Source: Bacillus sp. THAF10 (GTDB lineage: Bacteria > Bacillota > Bacilli > Bacillales > Bacillaceae_I). Taken from it: 64,000 nucleotides of DNA. The position numbers were made by a program, and so were the translations under genes. The stretch covers positions 1,406,001 through 1,470,000 of the forward strand of contig NZ_CP045403.1 in NCBI RefSeq assembly GCF_009363695.1, written 5' to 3'. Position 1 is the stretch's first letter; every line of letters starts with the position of its first letter. Shown one piece after another: positions 47,399 to 57,106 of this stretch. The notes below the pieces were generated by a model. It did not search any database. It was not told the DNA's origin and saw only the letters and a list, made by a program, of their open reading frames with translations.

Positions 47399-48277
47399 TT
47401 ATTTTTTTTCTGCAAAGAGCTTATACAGAGCTTGAGTTCCGCTGTTTTCTTCACCAGTAGAAGATAGCTTCACATACATTTCCCTTGCTAATGATAATCC
47501 AGGTACTTCCAGCCCCATTCGTTCTGCCTCGTCTAAGGCAATTTCCATATCCTTTATAAAATGCTTTACGAAGAAACCAGGCTCGTAGTTTCCAGCAATA
47601 ATACGTGGAGCTAAATTTGTCAGCGACCAGCTTCCTGCTGCACCACTTGAGATACTTTTTAACACATTCTCCGGATCAAGGCCAGCCGCTTCCGCATAGG
47701 CTAGCGCTTCACAGACACCAATCATATTTGTGGCAATTGCTATTTGGTTGCACATTTTTGTATGCTGACCAGCACCAGCATCGCCTTGGTGGATAATATT
47801 GCTACCAAGTGCTTTGAAAATAGGAAGACATTGTTCAAAGGCCTCCTTATCTCCTCCAACCATAATAGTTAGTTTCGCCTCTCTTGCTCCAATATCCCCT
47901 CCTGAGACAGGAGCATCTAAGCTATAGATCCCTTTCTCTTTTGCAGATAGATAGATTTTTCTGGCTAGAGTTGGTGTGGAAGTGGTCATATCTATCAACA
48001 TGGTCCCGGTAGTTGCATGAGCAAGAATACCATCCTCATGGAAGTATATTCCTTCCACATCCTTTGGATATCCAACCATCGTAATAACAGCATCTGCACC
48101 ATATGTTGCTTCCCCTGGTGTATTTACCCAGCTCGCTCCTTTTTCGATTAAAGAGCTAGCCTTTTCCTTAGTTCTTGTATACACACGAACTTCATATCCC
48201 ATCGCTAGTAGATGATGAGCCATACTATTCCCCATCACACCTGTTCCAATAAAACCTATTTTTTTCATCGTGTTCAT
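47399..48277 (-). CDS. ykwC: 3-hydroxyisobutyrate dehydrogenase-type oxidoreductase (YkwC-like)
   Basis: 292 residues. The NAD(P) motif is G-F-I-G-T-G-V-M-G, the substrate motif 'DAPVSGGDIGA', and the catalytic lysine lies in 'GAGQHTKMCNQ'. The family reduces or oxidises beta-hydroxyacids; the actual substrate is unknown. Position beside the kinA-like gene matches ykwC in B. subtilis. GGAGAGGAAG precedes the ATG at 48277; ATG at 48268 is also possible. Confidence 0.85.
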   Translation of the reverse strand: MNTMKKIGFIGTGVMGNSMAHHLLAMGYEVRVYTRTKEKASSLIEKGASWVNTPGEATYGADAVITMVGYPKDVEGIYFHEDGILAHATTGTMLIDMTTSTPTLARKIYLSAKEKGIYSLDAPVSGGDIGAREAKLTIMVGGDKEAFEQCLPIFKALGSNIIHQGDAGAGQHTKMCNQIAIATNMIGVCEALAYAEAAGLDPENVLKSISSGAAGSWSLTNLAPRIIAGNYEPGFFVKHFIKDMEIALDEAERMGLEVPGLSLAREMYVKLSSTGEENSGTQALYKLFAEKK

Positions 48278-48315
48278 ACTCTACTTCCTCTCCATTATGT
48301 AATGAAAACTGAATA

Positions 48316-48462
48316 TTGATTGAAAGCCGTTCCTTGCTATTGATGGAAGCAAATACGGAGACTCTCGCGGGAGTAAAGCGAGAGACTGGAGTCCCACAGG
48401 CGCAAAGCCTGAGAAAACTTACAAATCGCCCCGCAGAACGCTTAGTCAATTGCGGAAATCAA
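48316..48462. repeat. Family D repeat (copy 2, diverged, inverted relative to copy 1)
   Basis: It begins TTGATTGAAAGCCG and ends GCGGAAATCAA, with interior GGAGACTCTCGCGGGAG and a GCGAGAG inverted arm. It lies upstream of the ykwC-type gene. The spacer 48278-48697 holds this element and otherwise A+T-rich sequence. Confidence 0.75.
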
Positions 48463-48697
48463 CTGCTGTGTTATACAGAGTTTATCTAGATAATATCAAT
48501 TATTTGTATTCTATCATTATATAATGTTCTACATCATACAAACATGTTTAGAAACCACTAGATTTGCAAAGAGTTATTAGTTTTAATATTTAGAAAAATT
48601 AAGAAAATTGTAGTATAATAGGGAATATTGAAAAGTGAAAAAAAGTCATATCCATCATAGCTTCTTATAGATAATTCATAAAGGGGGGGAATAGACG

Positions 48698-50542
48698 ATG
48701 AACACCCAGGATTCTCTAGCTAAAAAGGAAAAAGCTCCATTGAACGAGTCTGCCTCAAAAATTCAGTTGATTATGGTGGTTTCTGATGAAGGAGAAATTC
48801 AATATGTCTCCTCTGCGTGTCAATCGTTGCTTGGCTTTTCTAAGAATGAGCTTTTAGAAACAAAATTAGAAAGGTGGATTAATTCTGAAGATCTATACTT
48901 AATTGAAAGTCTAATTTATCAACCTTCTCAAGAAACACATTGCTATTTTCGAATACAAAAAAAAGACCATACCTTTCTTTGGTTTGAGGCATTTCTTTCA
49001 GAGGTGCAATCATCAGGAGATCGGATAAAGGAAATAGTCCTCATGCTCTCACCAATCTCAGATATTGGAGAATTCTCTCATGTAGAGATTAAAAATGCTT
49101 CTATTAACTCTACATTAAACCGCACAAAGATTGTTGATGCTGCCAAGGAGAATTATTCCGCTTATGATTTAATTGAACACTTACCAAATGGGTTGTTAAT
49201 TGTTGCAGACGGAATCATTAAGTTTGTGAACGAAGCAGCAACAAACATGCTCGGAGCTTGTCATAAGGAGCAATTACTAGAAACCTCTGTGTATACATAC
49301 ATAGAAGAAAACTATCATGAAATTGTAGAAAAGCGCATTAAATCAGTACAAGAGGGATTAAGAGTCGGGCAGATGGAGCAACGGTGGATTCGTTTTGATG
49401 GAAGGGCAATCGATTTGGAAGTAGTATCCAATCAAACTTCCTATAAAGGCCATCCCGCTTCCTTTGTGATGCTGGTGGATATTTCTCATCGGAAGAATTT
49501 TCATAAAATACTACAAAACAGCCGGGAGCGGTTTCGAAAGCTTGTGCAAAATTCTATCGATACAATCGGTGTAATTTGTGATGAAAAATGGACCTTCATC
49601 AATGAATCTGGGCTTGAAATGCTCGAAGTAGAAAATTATGGTGATGTTTTTGGTAAAAGTGTTTACACCAATATAGATAGATGTGAGTTTGTAAAAATTT
49701 GGAGTGAGGTATTTAGTCAAAAGAGTGGAGCGAAACTTCCCACTTTTGAACAAGCATGGACCACAATGAAAGGAAAACGGATTTATACGGAAATTGTGGC
49801 AATCCCAACAACCTATCTTGGCAACGACGCATTGCAAGTAATTATCAGGGATATTACAGAAAAAAAACAAGCAGAAGCCATCATGCTGCAGTCAGAAAAG
49901 CTTTCGGTTGCAGGGCAATTAGCTGCTGGAATAGCCCATGAAATACGAAATCCTTTAACCGCAATAAAAGGTTTTTTTAAGCTTTTGGAACGGGAGAGAG
50001 AAGACAGAAAAGAGTACTTTGAAATTATTGAATCCGAGCTTAATCGAATCGAGTTGATTCTTAGTGAATTATTACTACTTGCAAAACCACATCAAACTTA
50101 CGTACATCCAGTAAGCCTTCATTCCCTCCTTAATGATGTTACAACCCTATTAGAGACACAGGCAATCATGAACAATGTCTGGTTTAATATGAAATTTCAA
50201 GCTGCAAGCCCATCCATCAAATGCGACCAAAATCAGATTAAGCAGGTATTTATTAACTTATTAAAAAACGGAATCGAAGCGATGCCCAATGGAGGAACAA
50301 TCTTTATCCATTCAAAAGAAGAGGGCGAGGAAGTGGTAATTCAAGTACAAGACGAAGGGGATGGGATTCCAGAAGAAATTCTATCTAGATTAGGTGACCC
50401 ATTTTTTACAACGAAAGAAACAGGCACGGGTCTTGGATTGATGATTACCTTTAACATTATTAAAAACCATGAAGGAACTGTACATGTTTCAAGTAAGGTT
50501 GGAGAGGGAACTATCATCGAAGTTCGCTTTCCGAAAATATAA
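48698..50542 (+). CDS. kinA: PAS-domain sporulation histidine kinase, KinA-like
   Basis: 614 residues, close to the 606 of B. subtilis KinA, with no membrane segment. Three PAS-like regions (about 25-125, 155-265, 280-390) precede the dimerisation domain, whose phosphorylated histidine is H414 in 'AAGIAHEIRNPLTAIKG', and an ATPase with 'NLLKNGIEAMP' and 'GTGLGLMI'. No response regulator is adjacent, as expected for an orphan phosphorelay kinase feeding Spo0F. Synteny with ykwC and patA supports kinA. AAAGGGGGGG precedes the ATG. Confidence 0.85.
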   Translation: MNTQDSLAKKEKAPLNESASKIQLIMVVSDEGEIQYVSSACQSLLGFSKNELLETKLERWINSEDLYLIESLIYQPSQETHCYFRIQKKDHTFLWFEAFLSEVQSSGDRIKEIVLMLSPISDIGEFSHVEIKNASINSTLNRTKIVDAAKENYSAYDLIEHLPNGLLIVADGIIKFVNEAATNMLGACHKEQLLETSVYTYIEENYHEIVEKRIKSVQEGLRVGQMEQRWIRFDGRAIDLEVVSNQTSYKGHPASFVMLVDISHRKNFHKILQNSRERFRKLVQNSIDTIGVICDEKWTFINESGLEMLEVENYGDVFGKSVYTNIDRCEFVKIWSEVFSQKSGAKLPTFEQAWTTMKGKRIYTEIVAIPTTYLGNDALQVIIRDITEKKQAEAIMLQSEKLSVAGQLAAGIAHEIRNPLTAIKGFFKLLEREREDRKEYFEIIESELNRIELILSELLLLAKPHQTYVHPVSLHSLLNDVTTLLETQAIMNNVWFNMKFQAASPSIKCDQNQIKQVFINLLKNGIEAMPNGGTIFIHSKEEGEEVVIQVQDEGDGIPEEILSRLGDPFFTTKETGTGLGLMITFNIIKNHEGTVHVSSKVGEGTIIEVRFPKI

Positions 50543-50550
50543 ACGTAAGT

Positions 50551-50722
50551 AAAGGCCTGTTTGTTGCTACTGCGAATAGTGAAGACACCCATCATGCTAT
50601 TGTGCTCTTTTTCGTGGAGGAGTTTTACACACGTACCAATTTTTCTATCTTAGTTTGAAGATTGAAAAGAGTCGTAAAGCTGACTTTTTCCTAGTTTAAA
50701 GCAACAATATTATAGAAAACAG
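50551..50722 (+). repeat. Family R element (copy R6)
   Basis: It starts AAAGGCCTGTTTGTTGCTAC, slightly shortened at the left end, and continues through TCTTTTTCGTGGAG and GACTTTTTCCTA to a degenerate right end. It begins 8 bases after the kinA-like stop. Confidence 0.85.
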
Positions 50723-50875
50723 ATAAGAAAAAGAATATCTTACCACCAAAGTGAGAATCCTTACAATGTAATAGTTGCCAAAAACTACTGTAGTATTTGA
50801 CAGAAAATTCCCTATACATTTTTTCTAAAGGATAGTATGATAGGAGACTAATCTGAAAAATAGGAGTATTAAAAA

Positions 50876-52225
50876 ATGAAACAGCATGAGCAATGGACGT
50901 CAAAACTAGGATTTATTTTAGCAGCAGCTGGGTCTGCTATAGGCATTGGAGCAATATGGAAATTTCCGTATATGGCTGGAACAAATGGTGGAGGGATTTT
51001 CTTTCTCTTATTTATTCTTTTCACCCTAATTATAGGGGCACCGATGCTTTTAGCAGAGTTTATTATCGGAAGATCCACACAAAAAGATGCAGTTACCGCC
51101 TATAAAAAACTCGCCAAAAATTCTAAATGGTATTACATAGGTGTTTTAGGGGTTATTGCTTCCTTTATTCTTTTATCCTTTTACAGCGTAGTAGGAGGTT
51201 GGATTTTAACCTATCTGTGGAAAAGTGTTTCAGGTGGCTTGTCGCAATTTTCTTTGGAGGAATATACAGGTCTATTTGAACAGACCATTGCCAATCCATC
51301 ACAAGCTTTGATTGCCCAAATAATTTTCCTTGGTATTACCATTTGGGTCGTACAGGCTGGGGTCCAAAGTGGGATAGAAAAAGCCAGCAAAATTTTAATG
51401 CCATTATTATTTGTTATCTTTATTGTATTACTGGCTCGATCGTTAACGTTAGAAGGTGCGTCAGAAGGAATATTATATTTTCTAAAACCAGATCCTTCTC
51501 TTATTACACCGAACACCTTTTTGATGGCACTTGGACAGGCCCTGTTTTCACTTAGTGTCGGAATATCGATTATGGTTACATACAGCTCGTACCTAGAAAA
51601 AGGGGAAGACCTCGTAAAATCTGCAGGGTCTGTTGTTAGTTTGAATATCATCATATCGCTGTTGTCCGGGCTTGTTATCTTCCCAGCAGTATTTGCCTTA
51701 GGTTTACAACCAGATGAGGGGCCAGGATTAGTGTTTGTCGTTTTACCAGCGGTATTTGATCAACTTCCTTTTGGGGCAATGTTTTTGACCATGTTTTTAA
51801 TTCTTCTATTGTTTGCAACATTAACATCTGCTTTTTCAATATTAGAGATTATTGTTGCGGTTATTGTTAAGGATAACCAGGAAAAAAGAAGAAAAATTGC
51901 ATTTATTACAGGATTAATTATCTTTGTCCTTGGTATTCCGTCTGCCTTATCATTTGGAGTCCTTTCCCATATTACAGTTAGAGATCTTTTGCTGTTTGAC
52001 GCTGCAGACTTCTTGGTAAGTAATATTGGGCTTCCACTAGGGGCATTATTGATTTCCATATTTGTCGGCTATAGAGTACCGAAAAGCATCTTAGAAGATG
52101 AATTTTTCCAAGGATCCCCCGTGAAAAAAGGACTTTTCCAGACGTGGTATTTTCTCATGAGATATGTGATACCAGGAGGAATTCTCCTTGTGTTTTTACA
52201 GTCTCTCGGGGTTTTTGACAAGTAA
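50876..52225 (+). CDS. Sodium-dependent NSS family transporter
   Basis: 449 residues with about eleven or twelve helices. 'WTSKLGFILAAAGSAIGIGA...KFPY' is the sodium-site helix 1 of neurotransmitter:sodium symporters, and helix 6 carries 'GQALFSLSVGISIMVTYSSY'. Bacterial members import amino acids; the substrate is not evident. It lies between the kinA-like gene and two proteases, which may supply amino acids for uptake. Confidence 0.9.
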   Translation: MKQHEQWTSKLGFILAAAGSAIGIGAIWKFPYMAGTNGGGIFFLLFILFTLIIGAPMLLAEFIIGRSTQKDAVTAYKKLAKNSKWYYIGVLGVIASFILLSFYSVVGGWILTYLWKSVSGGLSQFSLEEYTGLFEQTIANPSQALIAQIIFLGITIWVVQAGVQSGIEKASKILMPLLFVIFIVLLARSLTLEGASEGILYFLKPDPSLITPNTFLMALGQALFSLSVGISIMVTYSSYLEKGEDLVKSAGSVVSLNIIISLLSGLVIFPAVFALGLQPDEGPGLVFVVLPAVFDQLPFGAMFLTMFLILLLFATLTSAFSILEIIVAVIVKDNQEKRRKIAFITGLIIFVLGIPSALSFGVLSHITVRDLLLFDAADFLVSNIGLPLGALLISIFVGYRVPKSILEDEFFQGSPVKKGLFQTWYFLMRYVIPGGILLVFLQSLGVFDK

Positions 52226-52240
52226 ATAATGTTCTTCTTT

Positions 52241-52270
52241 ACACCGGATATTTGTCCGGTGTATTTTTTT
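52241..52270 (+). terminator. Terminator of the NSS transporter gene
   Basis: ACACCGGA pairs with TCCGGTGT and is followed by T residues. Confidence 0.85.
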
Positions 52271-52285
52271 ATGGGATTTATTACC

Positions 52286-52346
52286 ATTGGGAAAACGTCA
52301 ATGAATAGATGAAATGATTTCGTTTTTTTTCCTTTCTTTTCCCAAT
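52286..52346. promoter_or_regulatory. Paired inverted repeat upstream of subtilisin gene 1
   Basis: ATTGGGAAAA (52286-52295) and TTTTCCCAAT (52337-52346) are exact inverted copies 41 bases apart. The same pair, 42 bases apart, lies upstream of the second subtilisin gene. Confidence 0.6.
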
Positions 52347-52457
52347 AGGATTTAAACCATTGTGGTGGTAGAATTTTCATGAAGGTTCTTAATAATGAGA
52401 ATTTTCATTTTTTTTCATTTGTTGTGAACCTGAAAATTGGATGAAGGAGTGAATGTA

Positions 52458-53600
52458 ATGAAAAAGTGGATGAAAGGTTTTTCGGTAATACTTATTGCAA
52501 TACTTGCTTTCTCTTTGGCTTTTGGATCTGCACAAGCCGAAACTCATGTCTCGAAGCTAGAGAAGAAAGAATACTTAGTGGGATTTGCAAAAGGTAATAA
52601 AGTAAAAGCCCAATCAGCACAAAATCTTCTTACTTCTGTTGGGGGGGATATTCAACATACATTCCAATACATGGAGGTTGTTGAAGTAACCCTACCAGTT
52701 AAGGCTGCCGAAGCTTTAGCGAAGAATCCAAATATTGCTTTTGTAGAAGAAAATGTTAAAGTTTTTGCTACTGCACAAACGGTACCATGGGGCGTTCCTC
52801 ATATTAAAGCTGATAAAGCACATGCTCAGGGTGTAACAGGAAGTGGTGTGAAAGTAGCGATTTTAGATACAGGAATTGATGCTAATCATTCCGACTTAAA
52901 TGTAAAAGGCGGAGCAAGCTTTGTTTCTGGTGAATCAAATCCTTATCAAGATGGGAATGGGCATGGCACTCATGTTGCCGGAACGGTGGCCGCACTTAAT
53001 AATACAACAGGCGTTTTAGGTGTTGCTTATAATGCAGACCTTTATGCTGTTAAAGTACTAGGTGCCTCAGGCAGTGGCACGATAAGTGGCATTGCGCAAG
53101 GAATCGAGTGGTCTATTGCAAATGGCATGGATGTTATCAATATGAGTCTTGGTGCAAGCTCTGGTTCTACGGCATTAAAACAAGCTTGTGATAATGCGTA
53201 TGCAAGTGGTGTGGTGGTAGTCGCTGCAGCTGGTAACTCAGGAACGAGAGGAAAGCAAAATACGATCGGTTATCCTGCACGATACAGTTCCGTTATTGCT
53301 GTTGGTGCTGTGGATTCAAATAATAAACGGGCAAGCTTTTCTAGTGTTGGTAATGAGTTAGAAGTAATGGCACCTGGTGTGAGTATCCTTAGCACTACAC
53401 CTGGTAACAACTATGCATCTTATAATGGAACTTCTATGGCATCTCCACATGTTGCTGGTGCGGCGGCCCTAATTCTTGCTAAGAATCCTAGCATGACCAA
53501 TGTTCAAGTTCGTGACAGGCTTAAGAATACAGCAACTAACCTTGGAAGTTCATTTTATTATGGTAAAGGTTTAATCAACGTGGAAAGTGCATTGCAATAG
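52458..53600 (+). CDS. Secreted subtilisin-type serine protease 1
   Basis: 380 residues: signal peptide (about 1-27), inhibitor I9 propeptide ('[19 protein letters not shown]' to about 105), and a mature enzyme predicted to begin A-Q-T-V-P-W-G at 106, giving 275 residues, the size of subtilisin BPN'. Catalytic D137, H169 and S326 equal D32, H64 and S221 of BPN'. It hydrolyses extracellular proteins. A single cysteine in 'KQACDNAY' is unusual for subtilisins. ATG at 52458 follows GAAGGAG. Confidence 0.95.
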   Translation: MKKWMKGFSVILIAILAFSLAFGSAQAETHVSKLEKKEYLVGFAKGNKVKAQSAQNLLTSVGGDIQHTFQYMEVVEVTLPVKAAEALAKNPNIAFVEENVKVFATAQTVPWGVPHIKADKAHAQGVTGSGVKVAILDTGIDANHSDLNVKGGASFVSGESNPYQDGNGHGTHVAGTVAALNNTTGVLGVAYNADLYAVKVLGASGSGTISGIAQGIEWSIANGMDVINMSLGASSGSTALKQACDNAYASGVVVVAAAGNSGTRGKQNTIGYPARYSSVIAVGAVDSNNKRASFSSVGNELEVMAPGVSILSTTPGNNYASYNGTSMASPHVAGAAALILAKNPSMTNVQVRDRLKNTATNLGSSFYYGKGLINVESALQ

Positions 53601-53626
53601 GTAATTCCCCCTTTAAAATATATTTT

Positions 53627-53664
53627 GCATCGGACACGGAAAATGTGTCCGATGCATTTTTTAT
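53627..53664 (+). terminator. Terminator of subtilisin gene 1
   Basis: TGCATCGGACAC pairs with GTGTCCGATGCA and six T residues follow. Confidence 0.9.
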
Positions 53665-53724
53665 TATACTAACATAAGGGAAAAGTAATAGGTATTTAGT
53701 TTAGTAATTATTCCATGATGCACC

Positions 53725-53786
53725 ATTGGGAAAATGACCAATGAAATGACGGTATCATTCACGATCCTTTCTCTTATTTTCCCAAT
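53725..53786. promoter_or_regulatory. Paired inverted repeat upstream of subtilisin gene 2
   Basis: ATTGGGAAAA (53725-53734) and TTTTCCCAAT (53777-53786), with flanking similarity (CACCATTGGG, CCTTTCTC/TTATTTTCCC) to the region before gene 1. A shared control site or a duplication remnant. Confidence 0.6.
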
Positions 53787-53872
53787 AACATCCTCCGATG
53801 TATTATGCTAATATCATAAGTATCTAAATAGTAAGATTATTTAGAAAAAAATAGTCGGAGTGTGATGAACAG

Positions 53873-55018
53873 ATGAACAAGACGTTAAGGCGAATTGCTG
53901 TATTGGTAATGGCGGCTGTGATGGTATTATCCTTTTCACTAACACCATCCAATGCAAGTGCAAAAGTAAGTGCTAAACCAATTATGAAGGAATATTTAGT
54001 TGGATTGAACACAGGCGCACTTTCTAAAAAAACCAGTACGTTAGTATCTACACTAGGTGGCTCTGTCGAACATAGCTTCAAGCATATGAATGTTTTACAT
54101 ATTACATTGCCAGAAGTTGCTGCAGCAGCACTTGAAAAAAGTCCACTTGTAGACTATGTAGAAGAAAATGTAAAAATGCAAGCAACGGCTCAAACTGTAC
54201 CATACGGAATTCCACACATAAAAGCAGATGTTGCTCACGCACAGAATGTTACTGGTTCTGGAGTAAAAGTAGCGGTGTTGGATACGGGAATTGATGCTAG
54301 TCATGAGGATTTAAAGGTAGTAGGTGGAAAAAGCTTTGTTTCTGGTGAACCAGATGCATTATCAGATGGAAATGGCCATGGAACACATGTAGCAGGTACC
54401 ATTGCTGGTTTAAACAATACTACAGGTGTACTTGGTGTAGCATACAATGTTGATCTTTATGCAGTCAAAGTATTGGGTGCAGATGGAAGTGGAACGCTTG
54501 CTGGTATCGCTCAAGGAATTGAGTGGGCCATCGACAATAACATCGATGTTATCAATATGAGCTTAGGAGGTAGCACTGGCTCCACAACCTTAAAGCAAGC
54601 GTGTGATAATGCCTACAATAGTGGAGTAGTGGTGGTTGCAGCTGCAGGAAACAGTGGATCATTTTTTGGATTGGTTAATACTATCGGCTATCCGGCAAAA
54701 TACGATTCAGTTATTGCGGTCGGTGCGGTAGATGCAAATAACAAGCGTGCTTCTTTCTCTAGTGTTGGTAATGAACTGGAAGTAATGGCTCCAGGTGTTT
54801 CCATTAATAGTACGCTACCTGGCAATCAATATGGTGAGTTAAATGGAACTTCCATGGCTTCTCCACATGTTGCCGGAGCAGCAGCTATCTTACTCTCTCA
54901 AAATCCGAACCTAACAAACGTTCAAGTTCGTGAGAGATTAAGAGATACTGCAACAAATCTAGGGTCCGCCTTCAATTACGGAAACGGTGTCATTAATCTA
55001 GAAGCAGCTCTTCAATAA
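53873..55018 (+). CDS. Secreted subtilisin-type serine protease 2
   Basis: 381 residues, a close paralogue of the preceding gene with the same layout: signal peptide to about 30, propeptide, mature part from A-Q-T-V-P-Y-G. Catalytic residues are D137, H169 and the serine in '[13 protein letters not shown]'. One extra residue lies in '[16 protein letters not shown]'. The cysteine in 'KQACDNAY' is shared. The pair is a tandem duplication, each with its own leader and terminator. GGAGTGTGATG precedes the ATG. Confidence 0.95.
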   Translation: MNKTLRRIAVLVMAAVMVLSFSLTPSNASAKVSAKPIMKEYLVGLNTGALSKKTSTLVSTLGGSVEHSFKHMNVLHITLPEVAAAALEKSPLVDYVEENVKMQATAQTVPYGIPHIKADVAHAQNVTGSGVKVAVLDTGIDASHEDLKVVGGKSFVSGEPDALSDGNGHGTHVAGTIAGLNNTTGVLGVAYNVDLYAVKVLGADGSGTLAGIAQGIEWAIDNNIDVINMSLGGSTGSTTLKQACDNAYNSGVVVVAAAGNSGSFFGLVNTIGYPAKYDSVIAVGAVDANNKRASFSSVGNELEVMAPGVSINSTLPGNQYGELNGTSMASPHVAGAAAILLSQNPNLTNVQVRERLRDTATNLGSAFNYGNGVINLEAALQ

Positions 55019-55028
55019 GAAAAATGTA

Positions 55029-55065
55029 AAAATGCCTGTACCCACTACTTTGGGGCAGGCATTTT
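55029..55065 (+). terminator. Terminator of subtilisin gene 2
   Basis: AAAATGCCTG pairs with CAGGCATTTT around a G+C-rich loop. Confidence 0.8.
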
Positions 55066-55133
55066 GCATTTCTTATGTAATTCAAGTAATATAACCGCAT
55101 TAATAAGCTTTGTTCTAGCAACTTCAGAATAAA

Positions 55134-55185
55134 AAGCATGGAGAAGTGTGTGATGACACACTCCCCCATGCTTATATTATTTTAT
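55134..55185 (+). terminator. Second long hairpin after subtilisin gene 2
   Basis: AAGCATGG and AGTGTGT pair with ACACACT and CCATGCTT; an A+T-rich tail follows. It lies between the protease gene and repeat R7. Confidence 0.65.
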
Positions 55186-55193
55186 GTTTTTAA

Positions 55194-55376
55194 TAAGCTC
55201 TTTTCTAAATGATTGTTGCTATAACCAGGAAAAAGTCTGCTTTTACTCCATTCCTTATTCGAAGAAAAGTTGCTATATATTTAAAACTTCCTGCACGAAA
55301 AGAGCACGACAGCAACGTCAATAACGTGTTGCTTAACTATGCGCAGTAGCAACAAAGATTACGAAAACAGCCTTTT
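55194..55376 (-). repeat. Family R element (copy R7)
   Basis: A reverse copy, from AAGCTCTTTTCTAAATGATTG to CGAAAACAGCCTTTT. Its right end is inside patA: the last codons of patA (R-L-F-S and the stop) are repeat sequence. Confidence 0.9.
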
Positions 55377-56519
55377 AATAAAACTCTCCATTCGGTCCAT
55401 CGCTTTTTCTAAAGTTTCCATATTATAAGCATAAGATAACCGGACATATCCTTCTCCTAAGGGTGAAAAGGCACTTCCAGGAACAACGGCAACTCCAGCT
55501 TCTTCAACAAGTTTTAATGCAAAATCAAAGGAAGACAAGCCGAACTTTTCAATCGATGGAAAGAGATAAAAGGCACCGTTAGGCTTTACTACCTCTAGTC
55601 CCATGTTCTCTAAACGGTCGTAAACATACTCCATTCTAGCCTTATATTCTACATTCATCTGTTCTCCATCATGTATTCCTGTAGTTAACGCATCCAGTGC
55701 AGCATATTGTGAAACAGAACTGGCACACGATACATTGTATTGATGTACCTTAAGCATTTGTTTCATCACATATTCTGGTCCAAGTACTAATCCAATTCTC
55801 CAACCTGTCATGGAATGGGACTTAGAAACACCATTAATAACGATCGTTTTTTCCTTCATGCCAGGAAGGGTTGCAATGGAATGATGCTTTCCTTTAAAAA
55901 CAAGTTCGCTATATATTTCATCTGATAGTACGAAAATTTCCTTATCAGCTAGTACCTCCGCAATTTTTTCTAATTCTTCCATAGGCAATGTCACACCTGT
56001 GGGATTTGAAGGGTATGGAAGAATGATACATCTCGTTTTTTCATTGATGTTTTTTTCAATCAATTCAGCTGTTAACTGGAAACTTGTATCTCGTGTATCG
56101 ACATGAACAGGAGTGGCACCGCATAATTTTATGATAGGTTCATATCCAGGATACACTGGTCCAGGTAGAATCACCTCGCAGCCTGGCTCAAGGATAGTGC
56201 GAAAGGCAATATCAATACCCTGACTTGCACCAACAGAAACAATAATTTCATTTTCTGCGTTATACGAAAGGCCATATTTACTTTGAACAAATTGACCTGC
56301 AGCCTTTCGAAGCTCAATTATACCTGCATTATGTGTATAGACGGTTTTATTTTCATCAATTGCTTTTTGTCCGGCTGTTTTTACATGAGAGGGGGTAGGG
56401 AAATCAGGTTGTCCAATGGTTAATGAAAGAACATCCTCATATTGTGCTACGAGATTAAAAAATTTCCGGATGCCTGATATTTCAATCGTGCGGACTTGCG
56501 GATTAATTAGATGTTCCAT
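55359..56519 (-). CDS. patA: Aminotransferase PatA
   Basis: 386 residues of fold-type I, class I/II aminotransferases. The PLP lysine lies in 'NGVSKSHSMTGWRIG', with 'SNPTGVTLP' and 'DEIYSELVF' nearby. By similarity and position after the kinA-like gene it is PatA, which makes N-acetyl-L,L-diaminopimelate in lysine and wall synthesis. It is on the minus strand here. The C-terminal four residues come from repeat R7, which may have replaced the original end. Confidence 0.9.
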   Translation of the reverse strand: MEHLINPQVRTIEISGIRKFFNLVAQYEDVLSLTIGQPDFPTPSHVKTAGQKAIDENKTVYTHNAGIIELRKAAGQFVQSKYGLSYNAENEIIVSVGASQGIDIAFRTILEPGCEVILPGPVYPGYEPIIKLCGATPVHVDTRDTSFQLTAELIEKNINEKTRCIILPYPSNPTGVTLPMEELEKIAEVLADKEIFVLSDEIYSELVFKGKHHSIATLPGMKEKTIVINGVSKSHSMTGWRIGLVLGPEYVMKQMLKVHQYNVSCASSVSQYAALDALTTGIHDGEQMNVEYKARMEYVYDRLENMGLEVVKPNGAFYLFPSIEKFGLSSFDFALKLVEEAGVAVVPGSAFSPLGEGYVRLSYAYNMETLEKAMDRMESFIKRLFS

Positions 56520-56862
56520 CGAAATACTCCTTTTACAAACGATACTTTTTCTGTCATTTTAACTGACTTTGTGTAAGTTGTCCAAGTATTATCGAGTGAT
56601 TTTTTCTAGGTAGGAAGTGGGGTATCTTGGTACCTATAAAAGAAAGGGAAACACCTGTTTGGTCAAGAGGATACGTGTGAAGACCTATAAAAATATGTAT
56701 CAAGTAGGATAGGAAATTACTTACATATCAACTATAATTATTATAAACACAGAATATTCTCACAAAATACCTTGCTGTTCCATTGCCGCAATATTGGCTC
56801 CTTTCACCTTTGATTTGCTGGAGTTGATGTCTGTTGGATTCCGTCTGAAAGGGGGATGTGTA

Positions 56863-57093
56863 ATGGATATTGTGCTTCACATCTGGGTAAGGTTGTTAGA
56901 GAAATATGCTGAGCAGCTTTTTTTTCAGAATGAATCATCTGGGGTCTTTTCATTTTTACTAGTCGGGGTGCTTGCGTATTTGTACAAGCAGGAAAAAGAG
57001 ATAAATAAAAGAGGTTGTTCTTGTTGTCAAAAACAAAAACAAGAAGCGGTAAAAGAAAATAATTTTCCCGACAGTAAGGAAGAAGCGGAATAG
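56863..57093 (+). CDS. Small membrane protein with cysteine cluster
   Basis: 76 residues. One helix ('VFSFLLVGVLAYLYKQEKEI') is followed by K-R-G-C-S-C-C-Q-K and an acidic tail, so it is anchored with a cytosolic cysteine patch. AAAGGGGGA precedes ATG at 56863; the earlier frame has no ribosome site. Family unknown. Spacer 56520-56862 holds no gene that I can support. Confidence 0.6.
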   Translation: MDIVLHIWVRLLEKYAEQLFFQNESSGVFSFLLVGVLAYLYKQEKEINKRGCSCCQKQKQEAVKENNFPDSKEEAE

Positions 57094-57106
57094 TCCGCTT
57101 CTTTTT
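57081..57106. terminator. Terminator between convergent genes
   Basis: AGAAGCGGA pairs with TCCGCTTCT, followed by T residues. It overlaps the stop of the small membrane protein. Confidence 0.85.

Noticed and set aside
52391..52409. Fur-box-like ATAATGAGAATTTTCATTT before subtilisin gene 1
   Set aside because: It departs from the consensus at several positions, the region is A+T-rich, and the second protease gene lacks it.
55019..55358. Spacer after subtilisin gene 2 as a possible further gene
   Set aside because: It holds only two hairpins and repeat R7; no frame has a ribosome site or family pattern.
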